Positions 35,936 through 44,380 of a stretch of DNA of 64,000 bases are shown piece after piece (the stretch's first letter is position 1; the number at the start of each line of letters is the position of its first letter). Below the pieces are notes generated by a model. It ran no database searches. It was not told the DNA's origin and saw nothing but the letters and a program-made list of their open reading frames with translations. Source of the DNA: Sphingomonas panacis (GTDB taxonomy: Bacteria; Pseudomonadota; Alphaproteobacteria; Sphingomonadales; Sphingomonadaceae); assembly GCF_001717955.1 (NCBI RefSeq), contig NZ_CP014168.1:1550001-1614000 (forward strand), read 5' to 3'. Position numbers and translations under genes: made by a program.

Positions 35936-36343
35936 CTATTTGGGCGCGGTATACGGCACGAACTCGCGGATCGTACAGAAGCCGCTCGGGATGCGGCTGG
36001 TCAGGTCGACGGTGCGGATCGGATCACCCGCGCAGAGCTGCGAGCCGAACTGCCGGGTGACGATGGCGTCGCCGCGGTCGAGGCCGTTGCAACCGCCGTT
36101 GGTGTCGGCACGGTAGATCTTGCGGCGCGAAACTTTGTACAGGATCGTGTCGCCGATCCGTTGGGTCGCATATTGATCGCGGCTGTCGAGACATTGCTGC
36201 GGCTTGCCGGGAACGAGCCCGGTGAGCGCCTTGTCGAGCTCCGCCTTGTTTTTGGCCGCCTCGCGTGCGGCGTAGCCATGATCGGAGGAGAGTGCGGCGG
36301 TGCCGGCGCATAGCAGCAACATGGGCAAGATGATGCGATGCAT
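35936..36343 (-). CDS. Secreted hypothetical protein with disulfide cysteines
   Basis: 135 residues. A signal peptide (MHRIILPMLLLCAGTAALSS) is followed by a helical segment (REAAKNKAELDKALTGLVPG) and a beta part with four cysteines (PQQCLDS, GGCNGLDRGDAIV, SQLCAGDPIRTV, SGFCTIREF). AAGG precedes the ATG. The GKPQQCLD start of the domain is shared with many small sphingomonad periplasmic proteins (from memory), without known role. Convergent with hslU. Confidence 0.75.
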   Translation of the reverse strand: MHRIILPMLLLCAGTAALSSDHGYAAREAAKNKAELDKALTGLVPGKPQQCLDSRDQYATQRIGDTILYKVSRRKIYRADTNGGCNGLDRGDAIVTRQFGSQLCAGDPIRTVDLTSRIPSGFCTIREFVPYTAPK

Positions 36344-36382
36344 CGGCTAGGCCTTTCGAACGCTTGAGTGTCTGTAACGCGG

Positions 36383-37117
36383 CTAACCCCGGAAACTATC
36401 CTTGGCGGCGCGCCGATCGGCGAGTTGCTCGGCCGAGGCTGCCCGCAGGAACGGATTGGTCGCGCGTTCCAGTGCGATCGTCGTCGGCACCGTGGCCTCG
36501 CCGGCCGCGCGCACGGCATCTACATCCCGCATCCGTGCCGCCACGTCAGCATTGTCCGGTTCGGTGACCAGCGCAAAGCGTCCGTTGCTCTGGGTATATT
36601 CATGCGCGCAATAAACTGATGTCTCGGCGGGCAGTGCCGCCAACCGCTGCATGTTGCCGAACATCTGCTCCGGCGTCCCCTCGAACAGCCGGCCGCAGCC
36701 CATCGCGAACAAGGTATCGCCGACGAAGATCGTCGCATCCTGGGCCAGATGGAACAAGATATGTCCGGCGGTGTGCCCAGGCGCCGCGATCACACGCGCG
36801 ACATGCGAGCCGAGCCGGACCGTGTCGCCTTCCGCAAGCTCGATATCTAGCGTCGGGATCTTAGCGGCCTCCGCCGCTGGTCCACTGATGATCGCGCCGG
36901 TCGCAGCCTTCACCTCGGCGTTACCGCCGGTGTGATCGGCGTGCCAATGCGTGTTCCAGACCTGTCCGATCGTCCAGCCGCGCCGCCCGGCCTCGGCGAG
37001 CACAGGCGCGGCGTCGCCCGGATCGATCACTACCGTTTCTTGCGAGACGGGATCGTGAACCAACCAGATGTAGTTGTCGGTGAAAGCGGGGATGCGGACG
37101 ATATCGAGATCGGTCAT
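36383..37117 (-). CDS. gloB: Hydroxyacylglutathione hydrolase (glyoxalase II)
   Basis: 244 residues. Metallo-beta-lactamase fold with the metal motif THWHADHTGG (H57, H59, D61, H62), AAPGHTAGHILF and GDTLFAMGCGRLFEG, and the glutathione-binding C-terminus. It hydrolyses S-lactoylglutathione to lactate. It overlaps the nitronate monooxygenase gene by 4 nt and closes a run that also holds glyoxalase I, so the whole methylglyoxal detoxification path is in one transcript. Confidence 0.95.
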   Translation of the reverse strand: MTDLDIVRIPAFTDNYIWLVHDPVSQETVVIDPGDAAPVLAEAGRRGWTIGQVWNTHWHADHTGGNAEVKAATGAIISGPAAEAAKIPTLDIELAEGDTVRLGSHVARVIAAPGHTAGHILFHLAQDATIFVGDTLFAMGCGRLFEGTPEQMFGNMQRLAALPAETSVYCAHEYTQSNGRFALVTEPDNADVAARMRDVDAVRAAGEATVPTTIALERATNPFLRAASAEQLADRRAAKDSFRG

Positions 37118-38169
37118 GCAAGTTCCTCTATCGCCAGCGCGGCAAGGCCGAGCCTGCGGGTGAGCGCCGCGGCGGGTTCCGAGCGCGCGAGCGCAACGCC
37201 CTGCCCGGCCCAGAGCGGCGAATAGTCGCCACGCCCTTCGCTTTCGGCATGCGCCCGAAGCGGTGCCAGTGCAGCGCCGGCATAAGGGAAGGGCGGGGCG
37301 GCAGCGTTGACCGGGCCGATTGCCTCGATCAGCCGGTTGCGCAAGCCCCGCGCCAGACCGCCCGAGAACAGGTTGGTGAAGACGCTGTCATCGGCGCTCG
37401 CCCTATCCAGCGCGGCGCGATGCGGTGCGCTCGGGCTGGCTTCGGGTGTCCTGAGGAAAGCGGTGCCGACCTGCACCGCCCCTGCGCCTAGCGCAATGGC
37501 GGCGCGAACACCGCGCTCGTCGGCGATGCCGCCTGCCGCAATTACCGGCACATCAACCGCATCGACGATCTGCGGCACCAGTGCGATCAACCCGACCGGC
37601 TTGTGACCGTCGAGAAAATGCCCGGCATGTCCACCCGCCTCGAAGCCCTGCGCGATGATCGCGTCGCAGCCTTTGTCCGCCAGAAAGCGTGCCTCGGCGA
37701 CGGTGGTGGCGTTGCTGATCAACCGCGCGCCGGTCGCACGCACTCGGTCGAGCAGCGCCGGCTCGGGCAGGCCGAAGTGGAAGCTCACGAACTCGGGTCT
37801 CGCCGCTTCGATCGCCTCGGCCATCGCCGCGTCGAACGGGCGGCGCAGGGGCGGCGCGGTCGTCGGGCGCGGAAGATCCTCGGCCACATAGCAGGGCGCG
37901 AGCTGCGCTTCCCATGCGGCGCTATCGGGCACCGGCCCGAGCCGATGGCAGAAGACGTTGAGGTTGAGCGGTCCAGCTGCCGCCGCGCGGATAGTCGCGA
38001 CCGTTTCGATAACGGCGTCAGGCGACAGCGTCGCGCAGGCGAGCGACCCGACCGCGCCCGCACCGAGCGCGGCGATGGCGAGCTCAGCACCGGCGAAGCC
38101 AGCCATCGGCGCCTGAATCACTGGGAGGCGCGCGCCCGAAAGATCGAGGAACGCGCACACCCCCTGCAT
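37114..38169 (-). CDS. Nitronate monooxygenase / 2-nitropropane dioxygenase family protein
   Basis: 351 residues, TIM barrel with FMN. The N-terminus (LPVIQAPMAGFAGAELAIAA), the FMN phosphate region (VPVIAAGGIADERGVRAAIA) and GADAVQVGT-like GAGAVQVGTAFL, plus the catalytic-His stretch AQGFEAGGHAGHF, define the family. It oxidises alkyl nitronates; in this context it might also handle other reactive electrophiles. It starts 1 nt after the glyoxalase I stop. Confidence 0.9.
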   Translation of the reverse strand: MQGVCAFLDLSGARLPVIQAPMAGFAGAELAIAALGAGAVGSLACATLSPDAVIETVATIRAAAAGPLNLNVFCHRLGPVPDSAAWEAQLAPCYVAEDLPRPTTAPPLRRPFDAAMAEAIEAARPEFVSFHFGLPEPALLDRVRATGARLISNATTVAEARFLADKGCDAIIAQGFEAGGHAGHFLDGHKPVGLIALVPQIVDAVDVPVIAAGGIADERGVRAAIALGAGAVQVGTAFLRTPEASPSAPHRAALDRASADDSVFTNLFSGGLARGLRNRLIEAIGPVNAAAPPFPYAGAALAPLRAHAESEGRGDYSPLWAGQGVALARSEPAAALTRRLGLAALAIEELA

Positions 38170-38170
38170 G

Positions 38171-38587
38171 TCACCATACTCCGGTATTGGGCATCGATGC
38201 CCAGGGCTCGGCCGGGGGCAGGCGACCGTCCTGCAACAGCTCGACCGAGATGTTGTCGGGCGTGCGAACGAAAGCCATGTGCCCGTCGCGCGGCGGCCGG
38301 TTGATCGTTACGCCCGCGTCCCGCAGCCGCTGGCACGTCTCGTAGATGTCATCGACCTGATAGGCGAGGTGGCCGAAATTGCGTCCGCCACTATACTCCT
38401 CAGGGTCCCAATTGTGCGTCAGTTCAACCTCGGCGACGCCCTCCTGGCCGGGCGCGGCGAGGAAGATCAGCGTGAAGCGGCCTTGCTCGCTATCGATACG
38501 ACGCACTTCCTTGAGGCCGATCAGTTCGAAGAACGCGATCGTCGCGGCCGGATCGGTGACGCGGATCATGGTGTGGAGGAATTTCAC
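38171..38587 (-). CDS. gloA: Lactoylglutathione lyase (glyoxalase I)
   Basis: 138 residues from a GTG with AGGAG about 10 nt upstream. Glyoxalase I motifs: FLHTMIRVTDPAATIAFFEL (metal His), VAEVELTHNWDPEEY (metal Glu and the GSH region), GHLAYQVDDIY (His) and NISVELLQDG (Glu). It isomerises the methylglyoxal-glutathione hemithioacetal. The GTG start is chosen because the metal-binding His must be included. Part of the leftward operon with gloB. Confidence 0.94.
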   Translation of the reverse strand: MKFLHTMIRVTDPAATIAFFELIGLKEVRRIDSEQGRFTLIFLAAPGQEGVAEVELTHNWDPEEYSGGRNFGHLAYQVDDIYETCQRLRDAGVTINRPPRDGHMAFVRTPDNISVELLQDGRLPPAEPWASMPNTGVW

Positions 38588-38646
38588 CGGCGACAAGCTC
38601 CTGTTGTGACGGGGCACAGATAGGCACGCCGCCTCGCCAGTGCCAG

Positions 38647-39402
38647 CTACGGCTTCGCCGGCGTATCGAATTGCGCGAGCGCTGCGGCGGCGGCCTTGTT
38701 GGCGTCGCTGCCCGGCTGGAGCTGCGCGGCGCGGCCCCATGCCGCCTTTGCGCCAGCTTCGTCGCCGGCCTTTGCGGCGATATTCCCCGCTTCGAGCTGG
38801 ACCGAGGCATCATCCGACGAGCGTTTGAGCGCCTCGGCGATGTCGGTCTGCGCGCGCGTCAGGTCGCCCATCCGCCGCGCGAGCGTTGCCGAGAGCAGCC
38901 AGGCGAGCGGGTCGCTGCTGGCGGCGAGCAATGCCTGGTCGAGATCGGCGCGCGCGGCTTTGGCATCACCAGCGGCGACGAAGGCGCGCGCGCGGTCGAG
39001 ATAGGCTTCACCGCTCTGTAGCCCGACCAGAGTGTGCGGTGCGAGTGCGGCGTCGAGATCGGCGCGCGCCTTGTTGGCGTCTTTTGCGCCAAGCCAGGCA
39101 TTGCCCGCCTGCGCCCAATAATAGGCGCTGCGATCGTCACGAGCGACATCGGCCGCGCGCGCCGCCAGTTCGAACTCGGCGGCGGCGGCGGACCAATGCC
39201 CCTCGTTGGTGTACGCGATGCCGAGACATTGGTGCGCGAGGAAGCCGCCGCCGTCGAGCATCCAGCGGCTCGCCGCGCCCTCCGCTGCGGCGGGATCGCG
39301 CGCGGCGAGATCGACGCAACGGTCGTAGCGCTCCTGTGTCGGATTGGGGGTAGCGGGCAGCTTCTGCGCAGCGGCGGCGAGGAGCAGCAGGGGCAGGATC
39401 AT
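38647..39402 (-). CDS. TPR-repeat protein, secreted or periplasmic
   Basis: 251 residues. A short hydrophobic N-terminus (MILPLLLLAAAAQKLPAT) is followed by about five Ala-rich TPR units (SAYYWAQAGNAWLGAKDANK; SGEAYLDRARAFVAAGDAKA; VQLEAGNIAAKAGDEAGAKA). TPRs mediate protein contacts; no partner is evident. Its ATG overlaps the stop of the alpha/beta hydrolase gene by 4 nt. The frame stays open upstream, but that part lies over other genes and has no similarity. Confidence 0.88.
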   Translation of the reverse strand: MILPLLLLAAAAQKLPATPNPTQERYDRCVDLAARDPAAAEGAASRWMLDGGGFLAHQCLGIAYTNEGHWSAAAAEFELAARAADVARDDRSAYYWAQAGNAWLGAKDANKARADLDAALAPHTLVGLQSGEAYLDRARAFVAAGDAKAARADLDQALLAASSDPLAWLLSATLARRMGDLTRAQTDIAEALKRSSDDASVQLEAGNIAAKAGDEAGAKAAWGRAAQLQPGSDANKAAAAALAQFDTPAKP

Positions 39403-40118
39403 GGGCGCGGCGCAACCTGTTCGATCAGATCGATGATCCGCGCGATATCGGCATCGCGCGACAATCGGTGGTCGCCATCCTTGACGAGCGTAAGCTGGAC
39501 ATCGGCTGAACGGATCAACTCGGCCAGCCGCACGCTGCGGTTCCACGGCACGTCGCGGTCGACCATGCCGTGGATCAGCCGCACCGGCACGTCGATGGCG
39601 ATGGGGCCGAACATCAACCGGTTGGCCTCGCCCGATTGCCAGAAGGCGCGCGTATAGACGGTCGGGGTGTCGGCATAAGGCGAAGGGCGTTCGAGCCGGC
39701 CGGCTGACAGGATCGCGAGCTTCTCCTCGACGGTGAAGCCCCAGTCGGTGAAGTCGGGCGCGGGCGCGATGCCGACGAGCGCCGCGACTTTCCCTGGGTG
39801 ATCGCGTGCGATGAGCAGCATCAGCCAGCCGCCCATCGACGATCCGACCAGTACCGCTGGCCCGTCGACGAGCTTGTCGAGCAATTCCAGGACATCGTCG
39901 CGCCACCCGGCGAGCGTCTGTTCCTCGAAGACGCCCTCGCTTGCGCCGCAGCCGCCGTAATCGAAGCGCAGGAACGCGCGGCCGGTCGCCTTCGCCCACG
40001 CTTCGATTGCGAGCGCCTTGGCGCCGGTCATGTCGGATGCGTAGCCGGGCAGGAAGACGATCGTCGGGCCGGCGCCCGGCGTGAGGTGATAGGCGAGCGC
40101 GGGGCGGGGATCGGTCAT
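39399..40118 (-). CDS. Alpha/beta hydrolase
   Basis: 239 residues. Nucleophile elbow GSSMGG (about residues 92-97), oxyanion region FLPGYASDMTGAKA, acid near VRLIHGMVDRDVPW and catalytic His in DGDHRLSRDAD. The closest family from memory is the PHA-depolymerase/acyl-protein-thioesterase-like hydrolases related to mammalian BPHL/ABHD10 (RFDYGGCGASEG). Substrate not known. Coupled to the TPR gene. Confidence 0.88.
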   Translation of the reverse strand: MTDPRPALAYHLTPGAGPTIVFLPGYASDMTGAKALAIEAWAKATGRAFLRFDYGGCGASEGVFEEQTLAGWRDDVLELLDKLVDGPAVLVGSSMGGWLMLLIARDHPGKVAALVGIAPAPDFTDWGFTVEEKLAILSAGRLERPSPYADTPTVYTRAFWQSGEANRLMFGPIAIDVPVRLIHGMVDRDVPWNRSVRLAELIRSADVQLTLVKDGDHRLSRDADIARIIDLIEQVAPRP

Positions 40119-40166
40119 GCCTGGGCTTTACCCGGCCTCTCGATCCTCGGCAAACGGCGCCGCTGG

Positions 40167-41225
40167 TTAGAAGCGGAAGCCCGGCGCGCGTGCTTTGGGA
40201 TCTGACGTGCAGATGTCGCGCAGCGCGCCCCACTGATCGGCGTCCAGCACCGGGCGGTCGTTGTGATGCAGCTTCGCCGCGGCGATGAAGCGCGCGGCGC
40301 GATCCTGCGATATCGGGTGCGTCGAGAGATAAGCGGTGAGACGGCCGACGCCGCCCGAATCCTCGCCCGCCGAGAGCCGTTTGAAGAAGCGCGCGGTCGG
40401 CAGCGGCGAGATGTGCGCCTGCGCGAGCGCGTCGATCGCGAACCCGTCGGCGCGGGCTTCCGCGTCGCGCGAGTAGGCCGAGGCGAGCAGCGCGTTGGTG
40501 TAGCCGCCGACATGCCCGTCGAGGCCGCCGAGCAGCACGCTGAGCCCGAGCTGGCGGAGCAGCGATTCGAGCACGTCGCGGTGGCGGACGTGGCCGAGTT
40601 CGTGGGCGATCACGCCGGCGACCTCGTCGGGCGAGGCGGCGGCTTTGACGAGGCCGTCGAACAGCACGATTCGGCCGCCCGGCAATGTCACGGCGTTGAC
40701 GATCGGCAGATTGACGACGCTGACGCGCACGTCGCGGTCGCCCGGATCGATGCGGGCGACGAGCGCGGCGAGCGCTTGCGGGCCGTTCGGGCCGGCGCAG
40801 TTGCGGTCGCCGAAGTCGCGGGCCATCATGTCGCCGAGCTTGCGTTCGACCGATTGCGGGACGGCGCGGGCGACGAGCGCGGGCGTCATCAGGAAGAGCG
40901 CGACCGCAATCGTGGCTAACGTTGCGCACAGCGCGGCCGCGGGCCAGAGGCCGATCCGGTCGATCAGGCGGCCGTAGCGTGTTGGAGCCGGGAGGCGGGA
41001 GGCGAGATCGGCGGGGATGCCGCCGGGGAATCCTATTCTCCAGCCGGTTGAACCCTTTAGGCCGTAGATCGCGGCGCCGTCGACCGCGTCTCCGGCGACG
41101 AGATCGGCGAAGCGGTAGGGGCCTTCCACCCTGTCACGTTCGACCAGAACGAACGCATCCCCGTCCGCCACCAGCTCGGGCTCCCGGCGCAGCGCGCTGA
41201 GGCCGTCGTAATGCCACACGCGCAT
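40167..41225 (-). CDS. M48-family membrane metallopeptidase
   Basis: 352 residues. A cytoplasmic N-terminal domain (about 1-90) is followed by a membrane helix (LCATLATIAVALFLMTPALV) and a peptidase domain with the zinc motif HELGH (VIAHELGHVRHRDV) and third ligand Glu in RDAEARADGFAID. Similar to HtpX/Oma1-like peptidases with a C-terminal THPISQDRAARF motif. Its start overlaps the DUF898 stop as TGATG. The pair DUF898-M48 is recurrent in proteobacteria and suggests membrane quality control. Confidence 0.9.
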   Translation of the reverse strand: MRVWHYDGLSALRREPELVADGDAFVLVERDRVEGPYRFADLVAGDAVDGAAIYGLKGSTGWRIGFPGGIPADLASRLPAPTRYGRLIDRIGLWPAAALCATLATIAVALFLMTPALVARAVPQSVERKLGDMMARDFGDRNCAGPNGPQALAALVARIDPGDRDVRVSVVNLPIVNAVTLPGGRIVLFDGLVKAAASPDEVAGVIAHELGHVRHRDVLESLLRQLGLSVLLGGLDGHVGGYTNALLASAYSRDAEARADGFAIDALAQAHISPLPTARFFKRLSAGEDSGGVGRLTAYLSTHPISQDRAARFIAAAKLHHNDRPVLDADQWGALRDICTSDPKARAPGFRF

Positions 41226-42322
41226 CAGATCGCGCCGATATCGAAGGCGTCGAGCAGCCCCTCGCCCTGGCCCGGCCGGCGCGTGGTGGATTGCGTCAGG
41301 CGCGCCAGATCGATCTCGCCATAAGCGTGCATGTGGCGGATGAAGAACGTCCAGTTGCGATAGCCGACGAAGATCTGGCCGATGCCGAGCGTGCAGACCA
41401 CCAGCGCGATGTTTCCCGCGAACAGCCTGATCCAGTCCCCCGTCGTCGCGGTGAAGGCGAACTCCAGATCGCCCAGCCGAAGCGCCCCCACCGCCTCCCG
41501 GAAATAGGCCGAATAGAACACCAAAGCGATCACGCCGAGCACGACGAAGAACAGCAGGTAGAAGCCCGCCAAGATCGCGAACATCACGGCCGCCGTCACG
41601 CCGTCGCTCGGCAGGCTCCGCCACGACCCCATCCCGCCCGCGACCATGCCGAACACCACCAGCGCGATCACCGCGACCAGGAAGAACACCGGCGCCAGAT
41701 AGAACAGCAGGAAGCGCAGGAAGATCGGCGCGGCGCGCGCGCTCGCCTCGAACCGATAGGGGCCGAAGCTCATCTCGCCCCAGCGCTCGTTCCACAGCGT
41801 CGTCATCGTCCAGGGGACGAGCAGCCCGAGCGTGAACGACCCCAGCACGCTCTTCCACAGATAGCTCCAGCCGAACGCCAGCCCGAACGTGTCGCTGCCG
41901 CCGCGAATGCCGTGCCACAACGTGCGGCTGAGCCGGTAGCGCAGCGCGCGGAAGATCGCGACGCCGGTGAGGAAGAAGAAGGCGAGGTACAGGCCGAGGC
42001 CGACCAGCCCCGCCACCCCTTCATGCCCGCGCATCATCGCGCTGTTGAGCACGACGAGGTTGATGAAGCCGAACGGGATCACGAAGATCAGCATCGCAAG
42101 GCCATAGCCGATCATCAGCTCGCGCCCGGTGCCGGTCCATTCGAGCCGATCGTCGATGAACTGCGTGCGGCTCCACAGATAGCGCCGCTCGCGCGTGCGC
42201 GCCCAGAACAGATAGACGCCGAGCGTGACGATGCTCAGCAACAGGTTGGTGAAGGCGATCGGCGCGAACTCGCGCCAGTCGCCCGAGAAGGTGAAAGCCT
42301 TGTTGCCTTGCGATTCGTGCAT
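41225..42322 (-). CDS. DUF898 (YjgN-like) membrane protein
   Basis: 365 residues from the ATG at 42322, which has a GGGGGAG ribosome site; an upstream in-frame ATG lacks one. It starts with FTFSGDWREFAPIAFTNLLL and has about nine membrane segments; FWARTRERRYLWSRTQF and GYRNWTFFIRHMHAYGEIDL are family signatures. Function unknown; members sit beside M48 peptidases, as here. First gene of a leftward run of seven closely spaced genes reaching gloB. Confidence 0.9.
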   Translation of the reverse strand: MHESQGNKAFTFSGDWREFAPIAFTNLLLSIVTLGVYLFWARTRERRYLWSRTQFIDDRLEWTGTGRELMIGYGLAMLIFVIPFGFINLVVLNSAMMRGHEGVAGLVGLGLYLAFFFLTGVAIFRALRYRLSRTLWHGIRGGSDTFGLAFGWSYLWKSVLGSFTLGLLVPWTMTTLWNERWGEMSFGPYRFEASARAAPIFLRFLLFYLAPVFFLVAVIALVVFGMVAGGMGSWRSLPSDGVTAAVMFAILAGFYLLFFVVLGVIALVFYSAYFREAVGALRLGDLEFAFTATTGDWIRLFAGNIALVVCTLGIGQIFVGYRNWTFFIRHMHAYGEIDLARLTQSTTRRPGQGEGLLDAFDIGAI

Positions 42323-42600
42323 GTTCCGTAGCTCCCCCAACCCGGAGGCGGTTGGAGCGCAGGGCGGGGGCGGGGTCAATGTGTTAAAAAGAAGCGGCGA
42401 TTATCGTGGAACTCGTAAACCAATCTCTCGTAACCTAACGGTATCGAAAATGACGGGGTTTAGAAGGCCGACGCTTAGAAACCTGATTTGAAAACACGGC
42501 TCGGCACCAATTAATTGTGGTGCCGGTTGCGCTCTGTGCGGTATTGCCGTGAGGATCAAGTGCGCTTCTAAGTAAGCCACTTCCAAGGGAGTCGGCGTAA

Positions 42601-44139
42601 ATGGCTGTCGAATTTTTAAAACTATTCGGTTTCACGGAAGACCCTTTTGCGTCGACAAACGCCGCAGATGAGCCACTTATCGACCGATATTTCGTGCAGC
42701 CCCCGTTCTTCCCATCCGTGATTGGCGATCCCAGCAAACCCAAGAGCAACGTCGTTTTTGCTCCACGTGGCGGGGGTAAGACGGCGCAGAAAATCATGAT
42801 CGAGCGAAAAAGTGAAATTGATGGTGGGTTCTTGTGCGTTGCGTACGATAAGTTTCCACTTGATGGCATTAAGCAAATAACAGACGCTGACGCTGAATAC
42901 CACATCACCAATATAACTAGGCTGTTGTTAGTAGCAGTATTAATATCGTTAACCGATGTTCATAAAAGCAATGTTGACGCTACGGATCGTGAGTTAATCG
43001 TGGATCTGTCTAAACAGCTTCTTGGTGGTCTTTCGCAATCTCGTTTGAAAGATGAAATTGACTCGATAAAGTCGCTCGGTCAGAAAACTCGTGAGTCATG
43101 GAGGAAATATGGTGGTGCGGCAATTAGTCTTGTGAATGCGGTGCTTACTTCATATGGAGCTGCGGCGATTGTCTTGCCTGAATCCAATCAGAAAAACTCA
43201 GAATCGACGCGTTTCAAATTTGAAGCTCTCGTAGCATTGGCGATAAAGATCGGATATCAGTCGGTCTATATATTAGTTGATCGTACAGATGAGCTGACCC
43301 TTACCGCGCAGAATGCTGACAAGGCTTTTGCGTTTATATCGCCCGTTCTTATCGACCTGCCTCTTCTGGAAACTGCTGGGGTTGGCTTTAAATTTTTTCT
43401 TTGGGATCAGATGAAGGAGCCTTACCAAGAGGGGGGTGGCCGGCCCGATCGTTTGCTTGAATACACGCTTGATTGGTCGGTAAGCGAGCTTGAAAAGGTT
43501 CTTGAGCGCCGTCTTCAAACTTACTCTGACGGTCAAGTGTCAAGGTTTGACCAGCTTCTCTCTGGCGCGCCGTATGACGTGCACAGGATGATATCCTATT
43601 TTGCGAATGCTTCGCCACGAGATATGGTTAGAATTTGCAAAAAGATCGTAGATGAGCACACGAAGTCTGGAGTATTTTCTCCAAAGATCGACTTTAAAAC
43701 TGTCAAAGTTGCCCTAGCTTCGTTCTCTCTTGAACGAGCTAGGGAGCTTTATGGGGCCTTCATATCTGATCTTAAAAAAGTGGGGGAGCTGACATTCACT
43801 ACAAACTTCCTCGCAAACGACGTTTTTCGGATCGGTGCACAAGGCGCTAGGGCAAAGGTACAGAAATGGCAGAGCGCGGGTGCGGTTATTAAAATTGGCG
43901 AGCTTCCAAACAAGGGTAATCGCCCACTCTATAACTATGGTATCGTTGATCCTAGGCTCGCGCTCGCTGTACTATCCGACGCCAGTTTAGAGGAGGCAAT
44001 GGATAATTACTTAGTTATCTGCCCTCATTGCAAGGATTTGCGGATTGGGATCAAGGGGTCGATTACATGTCCCGGTTGTCAGGGTAGCTTCGAAATGGCG
44101 GATGCTGACAGCTTAGCGACGGTATGTGCAATAGCTTAG
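42601..44139 (+). CDS. P-loop ATPase with C-terminal zinc ribbon (Sll1717-like), AT-rich insert
   Basis: 512 residues, AAGGGAG before the ATG. N-terminal LKLFGFTEDPFASTNAADE is the entry motif of STAND/ORC-like ATPases. Walker A is APRGGGKT (54-61), Walker B VYILVDRTDEL (about 222-232). A helical and winged-helix-like part follows (YDVHRMISYFANASPRDMVR). The C-terminus has a zinc ribbon, CPHC (474-477) and CPGC (490-493). It fits the P-loop ATPase Sll1717 family, of unknown function. AT-rich codon use and AT-rich flanks mark recent acquisition. An antiphage role is inference. Confidence 0.82.
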   Translation: MAVEFLKLFGFTEDPFASTNAADEPLIDRYFVQPPFFPSVIGDPSKPKSNVVFAPRGGGKTAQKIMIERKSEIDGGFLCVAYDKFPLDGIKQITDADAEYHITNITRLLLVAVLISLTDVHKSNVDATDRELIVDLSKQLLGGLSQSRLKDEIDSIKSLGQKTRESWRKYGGAAISLVNAVLTSYGAAAIVLPESNQKNSESTRFKFEALVALAIKIGYQSVYILVDRTDELTLTAQNADKAFAFISPVLIDLPLLETAGVGFKFFLWDQMKEPYQEGGGRPDRLLEYTLDWSVSELEKVLERRLQTYSDGQVSRFDQLLSGAPYDVHRMISYFANASPRDMVRICKKIVDEHTKSGVFSPKIDFKTVKVALASFSLERARELYGAFISDLKKVGELTFTTNFLANDVFRIGAQGARAKVQKWQSAGAVIKIGELPNKGNRPLYNYGIVDPRLALAVLSDASLEEAMDNYLVICPHCKDLRIGIKGSITCPGCQGSFEMADADSLATVCAIA

Positions 44140-44380
44140 AGGTCTAAAGACGCGCGCTTTTCTATCTACCGTTAAATAATCATCGCTCCCACACAGAGCA
44201 CGTATATTGATACCCGGCGATCTATAGTATCGTATTTGCGAAAAATTTCGATATTATTTTTAATTCGCTTAGTGCTATTCAATAAATTTGGAGAGCGCGG
44301 TGGCGGATCGGGAGAGAGCTTAACGAGTAAATGAGAATCGATACGGTGCATCGCGCCCGCCACCACGCTACGGCTCCACC

